Source: Thermodesulfovibrio sp.
Lineage (GTDB): Bacteria > Nitrospirota > Thermodesulfovibrionia > Thermodesulfovibrionales > Thermodesulfovibrionaceae
Direction: 5' to 3'
Assembly: GCA_020725335.1 (NCBI GenBank)
Contig: DYFF01000021.1
Coordinates: forward strand, 49,397-113,396
Length of the DNA stretch: 64,000 nucleotides
Each line of letters starts with the position of its first letter. Position 1 is the stretch's first letter. The position numbers and the translations under genes are program-made. The notes beneath the pieces were generated by a model. It did no database searches. It was not told the origin of the DNA and saw only the letters and a list, made by a program, of their open reading frames with translations. Positions 53,711 through 63,594 of this stretch are shown here, piece after piece.

Positions 53711-54781
53711 CTATCTTCCTTTGATAGGGAGTCTTATTATAACAGTAGTTCCTTTACCTAATTCGCTTTCAATAGATATAAAACCCCTATAATATTGAAC
53801 AATTGTAAGAGAAATTGTTAGTCCAAGCCCTGGACCATAAACCTTTGTAGTGAAAAAAGGATCAAATATTTTCTTTATTAATTCCTTAGGAATTCCTTTA
53901 CCTGTATCAGAAATTTTTATTTCTAAATCCTTATCTGTGCATTCAGTAGAAATCTTTAAAATTCTCCTATCTGATTTTTCCATTGCCTCAATAGCATTTT
54001 TTATAATATTGCGAAGTACTATCTTAAGGTGTTCTTTATCTATATAAACTGAAGGTATTTCTTTGAACGATATTTCAACCTCTATTGATTTATCTTCAAT
54101 CTCTTTTTCAAATTCTTCTAAAACCTCCTCCACTGCCTTTTTAGGATCAACATTTTCAAGAAATCCTATAGCAATCATTTTAAGATTAAGGATATCGCTT
54201 AAAAGTCGTTCTAATCTCTCAGATTCTTGGATTATAGTCATAAGATAAGGTTTATTAGGATCTCCAGGAGCTAAGCTATTATATACTTTTTTAGCAAATC
54301 CTGCTATGCTAACAATGGGATTTCTTATTTCATGGGAGAGACTATCAATAAGCTTTCTTACTGACTCTGTTTTTTCCTCTTCAACAACCTTTTCGGCTGT
54401 TTCTTTCCTCGCAAGAAGAGACCGGATTCTCGCCGATAGTTCTCTGTAATCAAAAGGTTTAGGCATGTAATCATCAGCACCAATATCAAACCCCTTAATT
54501 TTACTTTCTACATCAGATTTTGCTGTAAGCATAATAATAGGAATTAGTTTAGTTCTCTCATCGCTTTTTAGTCTGTAACAAACTTCATATCCATCCATTT
54601 TAGGCATCATGACGTCAAGAATTATTATGTCTGGGGGAGATTCATAAACCTTCTTTAAAGCTTCTTCGCCATCATAAGCTTCTATAGTATTATAGTCCTC
54701 TGCTTTAAGTCTCTTTCGCAAAAGCTCAACTGTATCAATATTGTCATCTACAATAAGGACCGTCTTTCTTTGGTCGTTCAT
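53711..54781 (-). CDS. Receiver-histidine kinase hybrid without membrane helices
   Basis: 356 residues. The receiver (about 1-125: VLIVDDN, IIILDVMMPKMDG, YMPKPFDY) is N-terminal, followed by HisKA with SLSHEIRNPIVSIAGF and a HATPase domain with NIIKNAIEAM, SDTGKGIP and GPGLGLTISL. A receiver in front of a kinase usually lets an upstream kinase tune the second one. It overlaps the single-receiver gene by 4 nt and has no DNA-binding domain. Confidence 0.92.
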   Translation of the reverse strand: MNDQRKTVLIVDDNIDTVELLRKRLKAEDYNTIEAYDGEEALKKVYESPPDIIILDVMMPKMDGYEVCYRLKSDERTKLIPIIMLTAKSDVESKIKGFDIGADDYMPKPFDYRELSARIRSLLARKETAEKVVEEEKTESVRKLIDSLSHEIRNPIVSIAGFAKKVYNSLAPGDPNKPYLMTIIQESERLERLLSDILNLKMIAIGFLENVDPKKAVEEVLEEFEKEIEDKSIEVEISFKEIPSVYIDKEHLKIVLRNIIKNAIEAMEKSDRRILKISTECTDKDLEIKISDTGKGIPKELIKKIFDPFFTTKVYGPGLGLTISLTIVQYYRGFISIESELGKGTTVIIRLPIKGR

Positions 54782-55146
54782 TTGTCTTTAAGATATATTT
54801 TAATTTGTTCAGGGAATTCTCTTACATTGATGGGTTTAGATATATATCCATTACAACCAGCCTTAAGTGCCTTCTCCTGATCGCCTCTCATAGCATGTGC
54901 TGTGAAAGCAATTATTGGAGTATCCTTAAAGTCTGGTCTTGCCTTGAGTCTCCTTGTTGCCTCATACCCATCGATTTTAGGAATTGATATATCCATAAGT
55001 ATAAGGTCTGGTCTATAAGCAATAGCCTTCGCAAGCGCATCTTCTCCATCAACTGCCTCTATTATTTCATATCCATGCTTTTTTAAAATTTTTCTTACAA
55101 GCTCTCTTGAATCCTCATTATCATCCACAACAAGAATGGTCTTCAT
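54778..55146 (-). CDS. Single-domain response regulator (DivK/CheY-like)
   Basis: 122 residues, one receiver only: ILVVDDNEDSRELV (acidic pair), LILMDISIPKIDGYEATRRL (phospho-Asp), IIAFTAHAMRGD (Thr/Ala switch) and ISKPINVREF (Lys). All catalytic residues are present. It lies 1 nt after the hybrid kinase gene and overlaps the receiver-kinase gene by 4 nt. It may relay phosphate between the two. Confidence 0.93.
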   Translation of the reverse strand: MKTILVVDDNEDSRELVRKILKKHGYEIIEAVDGEDALAKAIAYRPDLILMDISIPKIDGYEATRRLKARPDFKDTPIIAFTAHAMRGDQEKALKAGCNGYISKPINVREFPEQIKIYLKDK

Positions 55147-55147
55147 C

Positions 55148-57820
55148 TTATCCTCCTATTTTCCTTAAACTGCTTTTGAGTTCCTCTATCAATTCTTCCT
55201 CAGAAAAGAGAGCTTTGTTTATTATGTCCTTTATTCTACCATCCAACTCTTCCTTTTCTCTCTGCGTTAATTCTTTATTTGTAAGAGCAATTATTGGAAC
55301 TTCTCTTAGTTCAGGTGAACTCTTAATAAAATCAATAAAATCAAAAGCACTGCTCATGGGATCAGTTATATTAACTATAAGTAGGTCTGGTTGTTTCGCT
55401 CTTACCAGCTCAATAGCTTCCTTGCTATTAAAGGCAGAATGAACTTCATACCCGCTTTGTTTAAGGATTTCTGAAAGGTCTTTGTTGGTCTTTTCATCTC
55501 TTTCAAGGAGTAGAACGCTTTTTATTTTCCTATATGACTCTATGTTTCTTATCTTTCTTAAGAGTGCGATACCGTCAAGAGGTTTTACGAAGTAATCATT
55601 AGCCCCAAGAGAAAAGGCAAGAGTTTTGTTATCTATGATAGATACAATTATTACAGGTATATCTCTTGTTTCTTCATCTTCTTTAAGCTCTTTGAGAACC
55701 TGCCATCCATCTTTTTTAGGCATCATTATATCTAGAGTTATGGCAACAGGTTTTATTTCTTTAGCCTTTTTTACTGCCTCTTCGCTGCTTAGAATTCCCA
55801 CTACCTTATAATCTTTCTCTAAGTATTTTCTTATCAAATCTATTGCATCGGGATTATCATCAATAGCTAATACAACTTTCTCTTTTTCTGAAGGTTTTGC
55901 TATAACCGATACCGTAGGTTCTTTGTGTAAGACAAGATCTCTCACTACTTCACATATCTTACAAGCATCAGCTTTCTCAGGATAAGAACCAATTCGCATG
56001 CCCTTGCAGTGTGTGCCTAAAACAAGCCAGCATCTTTTCTCAGGAGAACCGTATTCTGGACAATTGACATGTCCACACTGGGTGTAATCCCAACATCTTA
56101 CCATTTTACCCTCATAAGAAGGCTCTTGTAGAAAAACATCCTTTGGCACTTCAAAATAACGAGCCAGCTCTTCTGCCATTTTTTCTTCTATTACAGGTTG
56201 AGGCTTTTCAAAAACTTCCTTTTTGAAAGGCAAGAGAATATAAAAAGTGCTTCCCTTCCCGACTTCACTTTCAGCCCACACCATGCCTTTATGTAAAGCC
56301 ACTAAACCTCTGACTATACTCAATCCAAGGCCAGTGCCTTCGTATTGTCTTGTGGTAGAGACATCAGCCTGAGCAAATTTGTCAAAAATCTTATCAAGGT
56401 CTTCTCTTTTAATTCCTATGCCTGTATCTTTTACTAAAATCTCAACAAATTGAGGTTTGCCTTCGCTATCCATGCCTCTTTCTGAAACCTTTGCCTCTAT
56501 TGTTATTCCTCCTTCATGAGTAAATTTCACGGCATTGGATATAAGATTTATGAGAATCTGCTTTGTCTTGTCCTCATCCACATAGAGTTTTTCGGCTCCC
56601 GCTTCGATATTCAGGGTAAAGGTAAGCCCTTTCTTTGCTATTAAAGGTTCAAAGGTAACCATTATTCCATCAATGAGTTCTTTTAAATCTACTTCTCGTG
56701 GTCTTAATTCAATTTTACCCGACTCAATTTTTGAGATATCTAAAACATCATTTATTAACTGAAGAAGATGTCTTGCATTGGCAGATACTTTTTTCAGAGA
56801 AGCCTTTTGGTCTTCATTTAGTGGTCCGTCAACTTCATCAAGCAATAAATCAGTGTAACCAATTATAGCATTCATAGGTGTTCTTAGCTCATGGGACATA
56901 TTCGCTATAAAAGCAGATTTCAACGTGTCAAGCTCTTTAAGTTGCTTATTTGCTTTTTGAAGTAAAGCTACGAGTTCCTCTCTTTCCTCAAGAAGTCTTG
57001 CTCTACGAGTAAGTTCTTTCTCAAGTTCCATTTTTGATTTAGCAACTTCGTTCACCATATAGTTAAATGTTTCTATTAGAATGCCTATTTCATCTTTTGG
57101 ATATTTACTGATATTAGTCATTTCACCCTTTGCAAATCTTTGGGTTGCATCTACAAGTGTATTTAATGGATTTCTAATAATTTTTTTCACTATGAAAGTA
57201 ATAACAACTGTACCAAGAAAAAACGCAAATATAGTAAGAGCTACTGATCTATTCCTTTGAGCATTTACAGTTCTGTAAACTTCCTCAAGCTCTGTACTCA
57301 TCACAAGAGCACCTAATACTTTTCTTGAGGAACCATGACAATGGAAACACTCTGGGGAGTTATGAATAGGAAGAATGGTGATTAGGTTTCTTTCCCCGTT
57401 TATTTTATACTCTCCTGAATACTTTGAGGTTGAATTAGCCAACATACTCTTTTTTAACAAATTGATAAAATTTTCATTTTTTATGACATTATCTATTGGT
57501 GTGTGAATTAGATTTTTATTGGTAGAAAAAGATATAATACCGTTGAAATCCGTAAGATAAACCTTAATATTCTCATATTTTCTGCCAATTTCCTCTAAAT
57601 CTCTATGCATACTATCGCTATCGCCAACGGTTAATGGATATTTCATCGTAGCATAAATAGTATCAAGCACTTCATTATTACCAGCTTCTACAAGTCTTAA
57701 TCTGTCTCCTTTTCCAAAATAAATTCTAAACCATATCTCAATAAGCATAACAATCGAAATTATGATTATGAATGTCAAAAGAAGTTTATTACCTATCTTT
57801 TGAGTTATGAAATTAAACAT
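55148..57820 (-). CDS. Hybrid sensor histidine kinase with periplasmic haem-c motif
   Basis: 890 residues. Two membrane helices (about 13-29 and 193-215) enclose a periplasmic sensor with one CxxCH haem motif (PECFHCHGSS, about residue 158). Then HAMP, coiled coil, HisKA (NMSHELRTPMNAIIGY), HATPase (NLISNAVKFT, DTGIGIKRED, GTGLGLSIVRG), a Cys-rich CW domain (CWDYTQCGHVNCPEY, CWLVLGTHC, ACKIC) and two receivers. The first receiver has all residues (AIDDN, LDIMMP). The second has Asn in place of the phospho-Asp (LLIVNITD). It starts by 1-nt overlap with the cytochrome c gene. Confidence 0.93.
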   Translation of the reverse strand: MFNFITQKIGNKLLLTFIIIISIVMLIEIWFRIYFGKGDRLRLVEAGNNEVLDTIYATMKYPLTVGDSDSMHRDLEEIGRKYENIKVYLTDFNGIISFSTNKNLIHTPIDNVIKNENFINLLKKSMLANSTSKYSGEYKINGERNLITILPIHNSPECFHCHGSSRKVLGALVMSTELEEVYRTVNAQRNRSVALTIFAFFLGTVVITFIVKKIIRNPLNTLVDATQRFAKGEMTNISKYPKDEIGILIETFNYMVNEVAKSKMELEKELTRRARLLEEREELVALLQKANKQLKELDTLKSAFIANMSHELRTPMNAIIGYTDLLLDEVDGPLNEDQKASLKKVSANARHLLQLINDVLDISKIESGKIELRPREVDLKELIDGIMVTFEPLIAKKGLTFTLNIEAGAEKLYVDEDKTKQILINLISNAVKFTHEGGITIEAKVSERGMDSEGKPQFVEILVKDTGIGIKREDLDKIFDKFAQADVSTTRQYEGTGLGLSIVRGLVALHKGMVWAESEVGKGSTFYILLPFKKEVFEKPQPVIEEKMAEELARYFEVPKDVFLQEPSYEGKMVRCWDYTQCGHVNCPEYGSPEKRCWLVLGTHCKGMRIGSYPEKADACKICEVVRDLVLHKEPTVSVIAKPSEKEKVVLAIDDNPDAIDLIRKYLEKDYKVVGILSSEEAVKKAKEIKPVAITLDIMMPKKDGWQVLKELKEDEETRDIPVIIVSIIDNKTLAFSLGANDYFVKPLDGIALLRKIRNIESYRKIKSVLLLERDEKTNKDLSEILKQSGYEVHSAFNSKEAIELVRAKQPDLLIVNITDPMSSAFDFIDFIKSSPELREVPIIALTNKELTQREKEELDGRIKDIINKALFSEEELIEELKSSLRKIGG

Positions 57821-58254
57821 TAGTGAACTCCTCTAAGAAGAGGTCTAAATCTGAATGCCTTTATTCTTTCCTCAGTATGACATGGTTCGCAAGTTTTAGT
57901 AGTAAGTTTTCCTATAATATGTTCTCTCTTCTTTGTTTCCACATGCCTTTTGCCAGGGCCATGACAAACTTCACAACCTGTATGCTTAAGATGCGGTGTT
58001 TTATCAACGCTTACAAAACCTCCTTTTTTGCCATACCCAGTCGTATGACACTCATAGCATCCTTTTAATTCTTCTGGAGTTATTTTGTTTTTCATTTTCT
58101 CAACAGCTACAAAAGAATGGGACATTCTTGAATATTTAGTGAAATTTTCATACTGTTTCTGATGACAGAATTTACAGCTTTCAGTTCCAACATAATCAGA
58201 AAAGGCTGTGATGGGTAAAAGAAGAAATATTAAAAAAAATATAAACAATCTCAT
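57820..58254 (-). CDS. Secreted tetrahaem cytochrome c
   Basis: 144 residues with a signal peptide (LFIFFLIFLLLPITAFS). Four CxxCH motifs: CKFCH, CYECH, CEVCH and CEPCH, spaced as in cytochrome c554/NrfB-like chains (doublecys family). It precedes the haem-motif kinase with an overlapping TAATG, so the two are translated together. This suggests the cytochrome feeds electrons to, or shares a redox signal with, the kinase sensor domain (inference). Confidence 0.9.
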   Translation of the reverse strand: MRLFIFFLIFLLLPITAFSDYVGTESCKFCHQKQYENFTKYSRMSHSFVAVEKMKNKITPEELKGCYECHTTGYGKKGGFVSVDKTPHLKHTGCEVCHGPGKRHVETKKREHIIGKLTTKTCEPCHTEERIKAFRFRPLLRGVH

Positions 58255-58337
58255 ATTTAAAGATTATCAGAAAACTAAATATTTGTAAACTTTTTTTGGA
58301 TAAAATTTTTATTTATAGCTATAAAAAATTTTTAGTT

Positions 58338-59132
58338 TTATCTTATCATTATTCTTTCAATATTTACTGCTAAACCAGTTAATAGGTCAATATCTAAAGA
58401 AACAGCTGAAAGTATGGCAGGAGATGGAGGTACTTCATACTTTTTTGGTATTTGTGTAAGAAACTTCTCTATTATCCCTTCTTCTTTAAATCCAATTACT
58501 GAATTCTCAGGACCTGTCATCCCTACATCCGTTATGTAAGCAGTCCCCCGTGGTAAAATTCTCTCATCAGCAGTCTGGACATGAGTATGAGTTCCCACTA
58601 TTGCACTTACTTTCCCATCTAAATAAAAAGCAAAGGCAATTTTTTCTGATGTTGCTTCTGCATGGAAATCAATAAAAATAATATTTGTTTCCTTTTTAAT
58701 CCTTTCAATCTCTCTTTTAGTAACTCTAAAAGGGCAATCAAGGATATTCATAAACACTCTCCCCGAAACATTTAAAACACCCACTAAATTATTTTTCTTT
58801 GTTCTTAAAACAATACTTCCAGTTCCGGGAACACCTTCGGGATAATTTAGAGGCCTAAGGACTCTTGGTTCTTTAGCAATATATGGAACTGCTTCTTTTT
58901 TATCCCAGACGTGATTACCTGTTGTAATAACATCTATCCCATAGGAAAAAAGTTCCTCTGCAACTTTCTCTGTAATACCGAATCCGCCAGCAGAATTTTC
59001 TCCATTTGCAATTACTAATTCTGAATTGTATTTGTCAATGAGTTTTGGAAGAAGGGTTTTAACTATATTTCTTCCAGACTTACCAACTATATCGCCAATA
59101 AAAAGGATTTTTATAGTTTTATTATTTAGCAT
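58338..59132 (-). CDS. ymdB: YmdB-family metallophosphoesterase
   Basis: About 264 residues, TIGR00282-type. Metal ligands are in [44 protein letters not shown] and [10 protein letters not shown]. The B. subtilis homologue acts as a cyclic-nucleotide phosphodiesterase and usually lies next to rny, as here. The start lies in the end of rny; a TTG at 59138 is an alternative. Downstream 83 nt are AT-rich without a clear terminator. Confidence 0.92.
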   Translation of the reverse strand: MLNNKTIKILFIGDIVGKSGRNIVKTLLPKLIDKYNSELVIANGENSAGGFGITEKVAEELFSYGIDVITTGNHVWDKKEAVPYIAKEPRVLRPLNYPEGVPGTGSIVLRTKKNNLVGVLNVSGRVFMNILDCPFRVTKREIERIKKETNIIFIDFHAEATSEKIAFAFYLDGKVSAIVGTHTHVQTADERILPRGTAYITDVGMTGPENSVIGFKEEGIIEKFLTQIPKKYEVPPSPAILSAVSLDIDLLTGLAVNIERIMIR

Positions 59133-60702
59133 ACTCAATAAATCTGGATTCTCTTATAACTGTAACTTTTATCTGACCAGGATAACTTAGTTCTTTTTCT
59201 ATTCTTTTGCTTAATTCTCTTGCAATAAGAGCACATTCCTCATCAGTTAACATATCTGGTCTGACAATAAGCCTGACTTCCCTTCCTGCTTGAATGGCGT
59301 ATGAGTTTTGAACTCCCTGGAATGACATAGCTAGTTCTTCGAGCTTGGTAAGTCTCTTTATATAACTCTCTATAGTCTCTCTTCTTACTCCTGGACGAGC
59401 TGCAGAAAGTGCATCTGCTGCTGCTACAAGTGCCGACTCTACACAACTAAATTCAATATCTTCATGGTGTGACAAAATAGCATTGATGACCTCTTCCCCC
59501 TCCCCATATTTTCTTGCAAGCATAGCACCAATTTCCTGATGAGAACCTTCCATTTCATGATCTACAGCTTTTCCAATATCATGGAGAAGCCCTGCTCTTT
59601 TTGCTAAGGTCACATTTACCCCAATTTCTCCTGCCATAATTCCACTAAGCCATGCGACTTCTTTGGAATGCTGAAGCACATTCTGACCATAAGAAGTTCT
59701 ATATTTAAGTCTTCCTACAAGTTTTATAATTTCAGGATGAATACCACTTAAACCTAATTCAAAAACAGCTTTTTCTCCCTCTTCTCTTATAGAAACATCT
59801 ACGTCTCTGCGTGCTTTTTCGACCACTTCTTCTATTCTTGCTGGATGAATTCTTCCATCTGAAATTAACCTTTCAAGCGCTATTCTTGCAACCTCTCTTC
59901 TTATAGGATCGAAAGATGAGAGAATGACTAACTCAGGTGTATCATCTACTACAAGATCAACTCCTGTAAGAGCTTCAAAAGCTCTTATGTTTCGTCCTTC
60001 TCTTCCAATTATTCTACCTTTCATCTCATCGTTCGGTAAACTTACAGCAGTAACAGTAGCATCAACTACGTAGTCACTGGCGTATCTTTGTACTGCCAAA
60101 CTTAGTATTTCTTTAGCCTTTTTATCTGCCTCCTGTTTTGCCTCGTCTTCAATTCTCTTTACAAGTTTTGCTGCTTCAAATCTGGCTTCTTGCTCAATCT
60201 TTCTGAAGAGTTCTTGTCTTGCCTCCTCTTCTTTCATATTAGCTATTTTTTCTAAAAGAGTTTGCTGTTCTTTAATTAGTTGTTTATAATGATTTTCTTT
60301 ATCCTGAATCTGTTTTTCTCTGGTAATCAGCTCTCTTTCTACCCTACTTAGTTCAGATTCTTTTCTGTCAACCTGTTCTAATTTTCTATCAAGAATTTCC
60401 TCTTTCTGACGAAGTCTTTTTTCCTGGTAAGAAATCTCCTTTGTCTTTTCTTTAAGTTCTTTTTCTGCCTCAGACTTTAACTGATAAACAATTTCTTTAG
60501 CTGAAAGGTGAGCTTCCTTTCTTATTGTATCAGCTTCCTTTTTTATCGCTTCTGCTTCTTTTTTAGCATCTTCTAAGATTTTCTGTACTTCATCATGAAT
60601 TTTTAGTTTTTCTTCACTTATTTTGCTTTTTTTATAAAGGTAAAAACCGTAGCCAGCACCTGCCCCTGCAATAATAGCTAAAAGAATATATATGAATTCC
60701 AT
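59122..60702 (-). CDS. rny: Ribonuclease Y
   Basis: 526 residues. An N-terminal membrane helix ([21 protein letters not shown]) is followed by a long Lys/Glu coiled coil (about 30-200), a KH domain ([29 protein letters not shown]) and an HD domain with [12 protein letters not shown]. It starts bulk mRNA decay at the membrane. The ATG has GGAGGTG upstream. Its 5' leader follows a probable 6S RNA gene on the same strand, so the leader may be the 3' part of a longer transcript. Confidence 0.96.
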   Translation of the reverse strand: MEFIYILLAIIAGAGAGYGFYLYKKSKISEEKLKIHDEVQKILEDAKKEAEAIKKEADTIRKEAHLSAKEIVYQLKSEAEKELKEKTKEISYQEKRLRQKEEILDRKLEQVDRKESELSRVERELITREKQIQDKENHYKQLIKEQQTLLEKIANMKEEEARQELFRKIEQEARFEAAKLVKRIEDEAKQEADKKAKEILSLAVQRYASDYVVDATVTAVSLPNDEMKGRIIGREGRNIRAFEALTGVDLVVDDTPELVILSSFDPIRREVARIALERLISDGRIHPARIEEVVEKARRDVDVSIREEGEKAVFELGLSGIHPEIIKLVGRLKYRTSYGQNVLQHSKEVAWLSGIMAGEIGVNVTLAKRAGLLHDIGKAVDHEMEGSHQEIGAMLARKYGEGEEVINAILSHHEDIEFSCVESALVAAADALSAARPGVRRETIESYIKRLTKLEELAMSFQGVQNSYAIQAGREVRLIVRPDMLTDEECALIARELSKRIEKELSYPGQIKVTVIRESRFIEYAK

Positions 60703-60835
60703 AAGAACACCTCCAAAAGATAGTTAATATCTGGCTTCCTTGAGGGAATATGATGAAGTGGATATAAAAAATCTATAAAAAATAATGAGTAACTACTTTT
60801 ATATCTATCTTAAAGTGGATTACTCCACCGTCATC
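60703..60835 (-). other. rny leader between 6S RNA and rny
   Basis: AT-rich 130 nt. It includes a small GTGGA-GTAA-TCCAC hairpin just after the 6S body and later CCACTTCATCATATTCCC, which repeats the ATGATG/GTGGA words in inverted order, so a long-range fold is possible. A GGAGGTG ribosome site ends it. No ORF is supported here. Confidence 0.4.
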
Positions 60836-61012
60836 ATACCCCCGCCCTGCCGTGTGGTAGGGAAAGTCAGATCCCCCTTGGACAAGTGGGTGCCTTGTAG
60901 ATAGGTTAGGCTTCCTCCGAAGAGGCATGCACACCGCTACCTACGCTGGCTCCCTAACGGACCTAACTGCCGGATCCCCTTTTCCTCCATCACGCACAGG
61001 GCAGGAAGCCTT
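60836..61012 (-). ncRNA. ssrS: 6S RNA (ssrS)
   Basis: About 177 nt on the minus strand in the 480-nt gap before rny. The ends pair (CCTGCCCTGTG with CACACGGCAGG, one mismatch), giving the long closing helix of 6S RNA. The apical part shows GTGTGCATGCC, a TCTTCGGAGGAAGCC hairpin, then CACCCACTTGTCCAAGGGG, in the same order as GTGAGCATGC, CCGAGAAGCC and CACCTTGAACCAAGGG in E. coli 6S. GC is far above that of its surroundings. The location before rny fits what is seen in several deltaproteobacteria (from memory). The 3' end is approximate. Confidence 0.8.
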
Positions 61013-61018
61013 TATTAT

Positions 61019-61048
61019 TTTATACCAAAAAGAAATAAATATATGCAA
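61019..61048 (-). promoter_or_regulatory. Promoter of 6S RNA
   Basis: Minus strand TTGCAT, 18-nt spacer, TATAAA. The predicted start near 61012 coincides with the start of the closing stem. Confidence 0.55.
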
Positions 61049-61164
61049 TCTTTTCAAAAGACAAATTTGTTCTAATAAAACCTTTAAAATATTCTTTTGG
61101 AAGTTTCAAAAGTATAGAATATTACATTACCTTTCATTTTTCTTAAATTATTTAAAATTTTTGA

Positions 61165-61170
61165 TATACT
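61165..61170 (+). promoter_or_regulatory. -10 element of polB
   Basis: TATACT, 12 nt before the polB ATG, without a clear -35 and without a ribosome site. The predicted leader is about 6 nt. Confidence 0.35.
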
Positions 61171-61182
61171 TACATTAGTAGC

Positions 61183-63537
61183 ATGCTTTTCTATCTTTTA
61201 GATATTGATTACGCAGAAGAGGGAATCCTCCTTTTTGGAATAACTGGAGAAGGAAAAAGAATAAAACTTATTGACTCATCTTATATACCCTGTTTTTTAG
61301 TCATGCCTTCTGATAAAGATAAGGCTATGGGAGAAATTCAAGAAATAGTTCAAAGAAAAAAACTCGCCGTTACCGAGATTGTAGAAAGTATTAAGATATT
61401 TCATGGCAAAGAACAAAATTTTTTAACAATATACACAAAAAAGCATCAAGACCTACAAAAAGTTAGAGAAGAGATCAAAATACTTGAAGCTACAAGGGGT
61501 GGTTCAGGTTCTGTAATAAATGAATTCGAATATCAGATTAGCGCCTCAAGAATATATCTTGCTGAAAAAGATTTCTCATGCCTTGAGTGGCTTGAAATTC
61601 AAACTGAGGGTAATAGAATCAAAAAAATTAAAAAGGCCGAAAAACCAAAACCATTACTTAAAATTCTTGCCTTTGATATGGAAGTAATAGAGGTCCAACG
61701 AGGAATTCCCTCTATCATAATGATATCAATATTTGGTGAGGGATTAAAAAAAATAATTACTTATCAAAAAAGTAACTACGCTGTTGAGGCAACAGTTGTA
61801 AAAGATGAAAAGGCAGTTATAGATACATTCATCAAAATAATAGAAGACTACGACCCTGATATCATAACAGGGTATAATACAGACCTTTATGATATGCCAG
61901 TATTAAGAGAAAGGGCTAAACAACTTAAAGTTAACATAGGAAGTCTATCAAGAGATAACTCAGGTATAACACTTTCAAAAAGAGCAAGATTTACAACTGC
62001 TCGTCTTACAGGAAGAGTCCACATAGACATTTTTAATTTTGTTTTTAATATACTATCTCCTATTCTTCAGAGTGAACAACTCACACTTAAAAATGTGGCT
62101 TCAGAACTCCTTGGAGACACTAAATTAGACATGGAATATGAAGATATAATACAGGCATGGGATAAAGGTCATGAACTTGACAAACTTGCTAGATACTGTT
62201 TAAAAGACAGTGAGCTTGTTTACAAATTAACAGACATGCTTCTACCTGAAATTGAAGAATTAACAAAAATTACAGGTCAATCTCTATTTGATACTTCAAG
62301 AATGCCTTATAGTCAACTTGTTGAATGGTATTATATTAAAAGAGCTAAAAGAGAAAACAGAGTTATACCTAATCAGCCCAAATTTGATGAAATAAAATCT
62401 CGCCAACAAATAACCTATGAAGGAGGCTTTGTAAAGGAACCAGAGATTGGGCTTCATAATGGAATTGCAGTTGTTGACTTTGCATCCCTTTATCCATCAA
62501 TAATTGCCACCTACAATATTTCAATAGAAACCTTGAATTGTAATTGTTGTAAGGAGAAAGGATACAAAGTTCCTGGACTTCCTTACTGGTTTTGCGTTAA
62601 TCAAAGGGGATTTGAATCTCTGGCAGTAGAGGAATTACTACAGCAGAGATTACAATTGAAAAGGCAACTTAAAACTCTCCATCCTGACTCTTGGGAATAT
62701 CTGAATCTTGATACAAAACAAAAAGCTCTAAAAACAATAATAAATGCCTCATATGGATATTATGCCTATCCTGCAAGTAGATGGTATTCAAAGGAATGCG
62801 CAGAGTCAATTGCAGCAATAGGAAGATACTGGATAAAAAAAGTTTTAGAAAAAGCAGAAGAAAGAGGATTTCATCCAATATATGGTGATACAGATTCAGC
62901 CTTCTTGAAAATTAATAGTAACAAAGAGGAACTTGAAAAATTTTTATCAGAAATTAATGAAGAACTCCCAGGAATTATGAGACTTGACCTGGAAGATTAT
63001 TATTTGAAAGGGCTTTTTGTCCCCAAGGAAACTGGAGGTACTGCCAAGAAGAGATATGCTCTATTAGATGAGAAGGGGAAATTAAAGATAAGAGGACTTG
63101 AGGTGATAAGAAGAGATTTATCTAAGTATGCAAGACAAACTCAACAAGAGATATTAAAATTATGCTTGATTGAGGAAAACATTGATGGAGCTTTTAAATA
63201 TCTTGATGAAAGAATTAAAGCCCTAAGAAGCGGCAACTTCAATCCTAAGGAATTAGTTGTTTATGAACAACTCTCTAAGCCTCTCTCTGAGTATAAACTA
63301 ATATCACCTCATGTGATAGCAGCAAAGAAATTAGCCCAAAAGGGGCTGCCAATTGGAGAGGGTAGCGTAATAGGATATGTTATTCAGAAAGGACATGGTT
63401 CTATCAGTGAGAGAGCATATCCTATTGAATTAGCCGATTTCTCAAAAATTGATACGGAATACTATATTGAAAATCAAATTATACCTGTTTCAATGAGAAT
63501 ACTTAATGCTTTCAAGGAAAAATCCCGGCTTTTTTAA
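61183..63537 (+). CDS. polB: Family B DNA polymerase
   Basis: 784 residues, close to E. coli Pol II and archaeal PolB in length. Exonuclease motifs: AFDMEVIE (about 165), GYNTDLYDMP, and YCLKDSELVY. Polymerase motifs: A DFASLYPSIIATYN, B KALKTIINASYGYYAYP, C YGDTDSAF; then KKRYALLDEKGKLKIRG in the palm/thumb. All acidic catalytic residues are present, so both activities should work. The role is probably repair or translesion synthesis beside Pol III. No ribosome site is seen. It is followed after 57 nt by a YkuK-family gene. Confidence 0.94.
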   Translation: MLFYLLDIDYAEEGILLFGITGEGKRIKLIDSSYIPCFLVMPSDKDKAMGEIQEIVQRKKLAVTEIVESIKIFHGKEQNFLTIYTKKHQDLQKVREEIKILEATRGGSGSVINEFEYQISASRIYLAEKDFSCLEWLEIQTEGNRIKKIKKAEKPKPLLKILAFDMEVIEVQRGIPSIIMISIFGEGLKKIITYQKSNYAVEATVVKDEKAVIDTFIKIIEDYDPDIITGYNTDLYDMPVLRERAKQLKVNIGSLSRDNSGITLSKRARFTTARLTGRVHIDIFNFVFNILSPILQSEQLTLKNVASELLGDTKLDMEYEDIIQAWDKGHELDKLARYCLKDSELVYKLTDMLLPEIEELTKITGQSLFDTSRMPYSQLVEWYYIKRAKRENRVIPNQPKFDEIKSRQQITYEGGFVKEPEIGLHNGIAVVDFASLYPSIIATYNISIETLNCNCCKEKGYKVPGLPYWFCVNQRGFESLAVEELLQQRLQLKRQLKTLHPDSWEYLNLDTKQKALKTIINASYGYYAYPASRWYSKECAESIAAIGRYWIKKVLEKAEERGFHPIYGDTDSAFLKINSNKEELEKFLSEINEELPGIMRLDLEDYYLKGLFVPKETGGTAKKRYALLDEKGKLKIRGLEVIRRDLSKYARQTQQEILKLCLIEENIDGAFKYLDERIKALRSGNFNPKELVVYEQLSKPLSEYKLISPHVIAAKKLAQKGLPIGEGSVIGYVIQKGHGSISERAYPIELADFSKIDTEYYIENQIIPVSMRILNAFKEKSRLF

Positions 63538-63551
63538 TGGCACTATAAAAT

Positions 63552-63581
63552 TTGCAAAGGATTAATTTTTTCTGATAAAAT
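63552..63581 (+). promoter_or_regulatory. Promoter of the YkuK-like gene
   Basis: TTGCAA, 18-nt spacer, TAAAAT preceded by TGA (extended -10). The start is predicted near 63588, which would exclude the ATG at 63580 and favour the ATG at 63595. Confidence 0.45.
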
Positions 63582-63594
63582 GCAAAAAGTAGGT

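Noticed and set aside
58255..58337. AT-rich inverted repeat around TATAGCTATA as a terminator of ymdB
   Set aside because: The stem is nearly all A-T and there is no GC core, so it cannot be told from AT-rich background.
60927..61178. 83-codon plus-strand ORF before polB
   Set aside because: It lies over the 6S RNA and its promoter, has no ribosome site and has no protein-like features.
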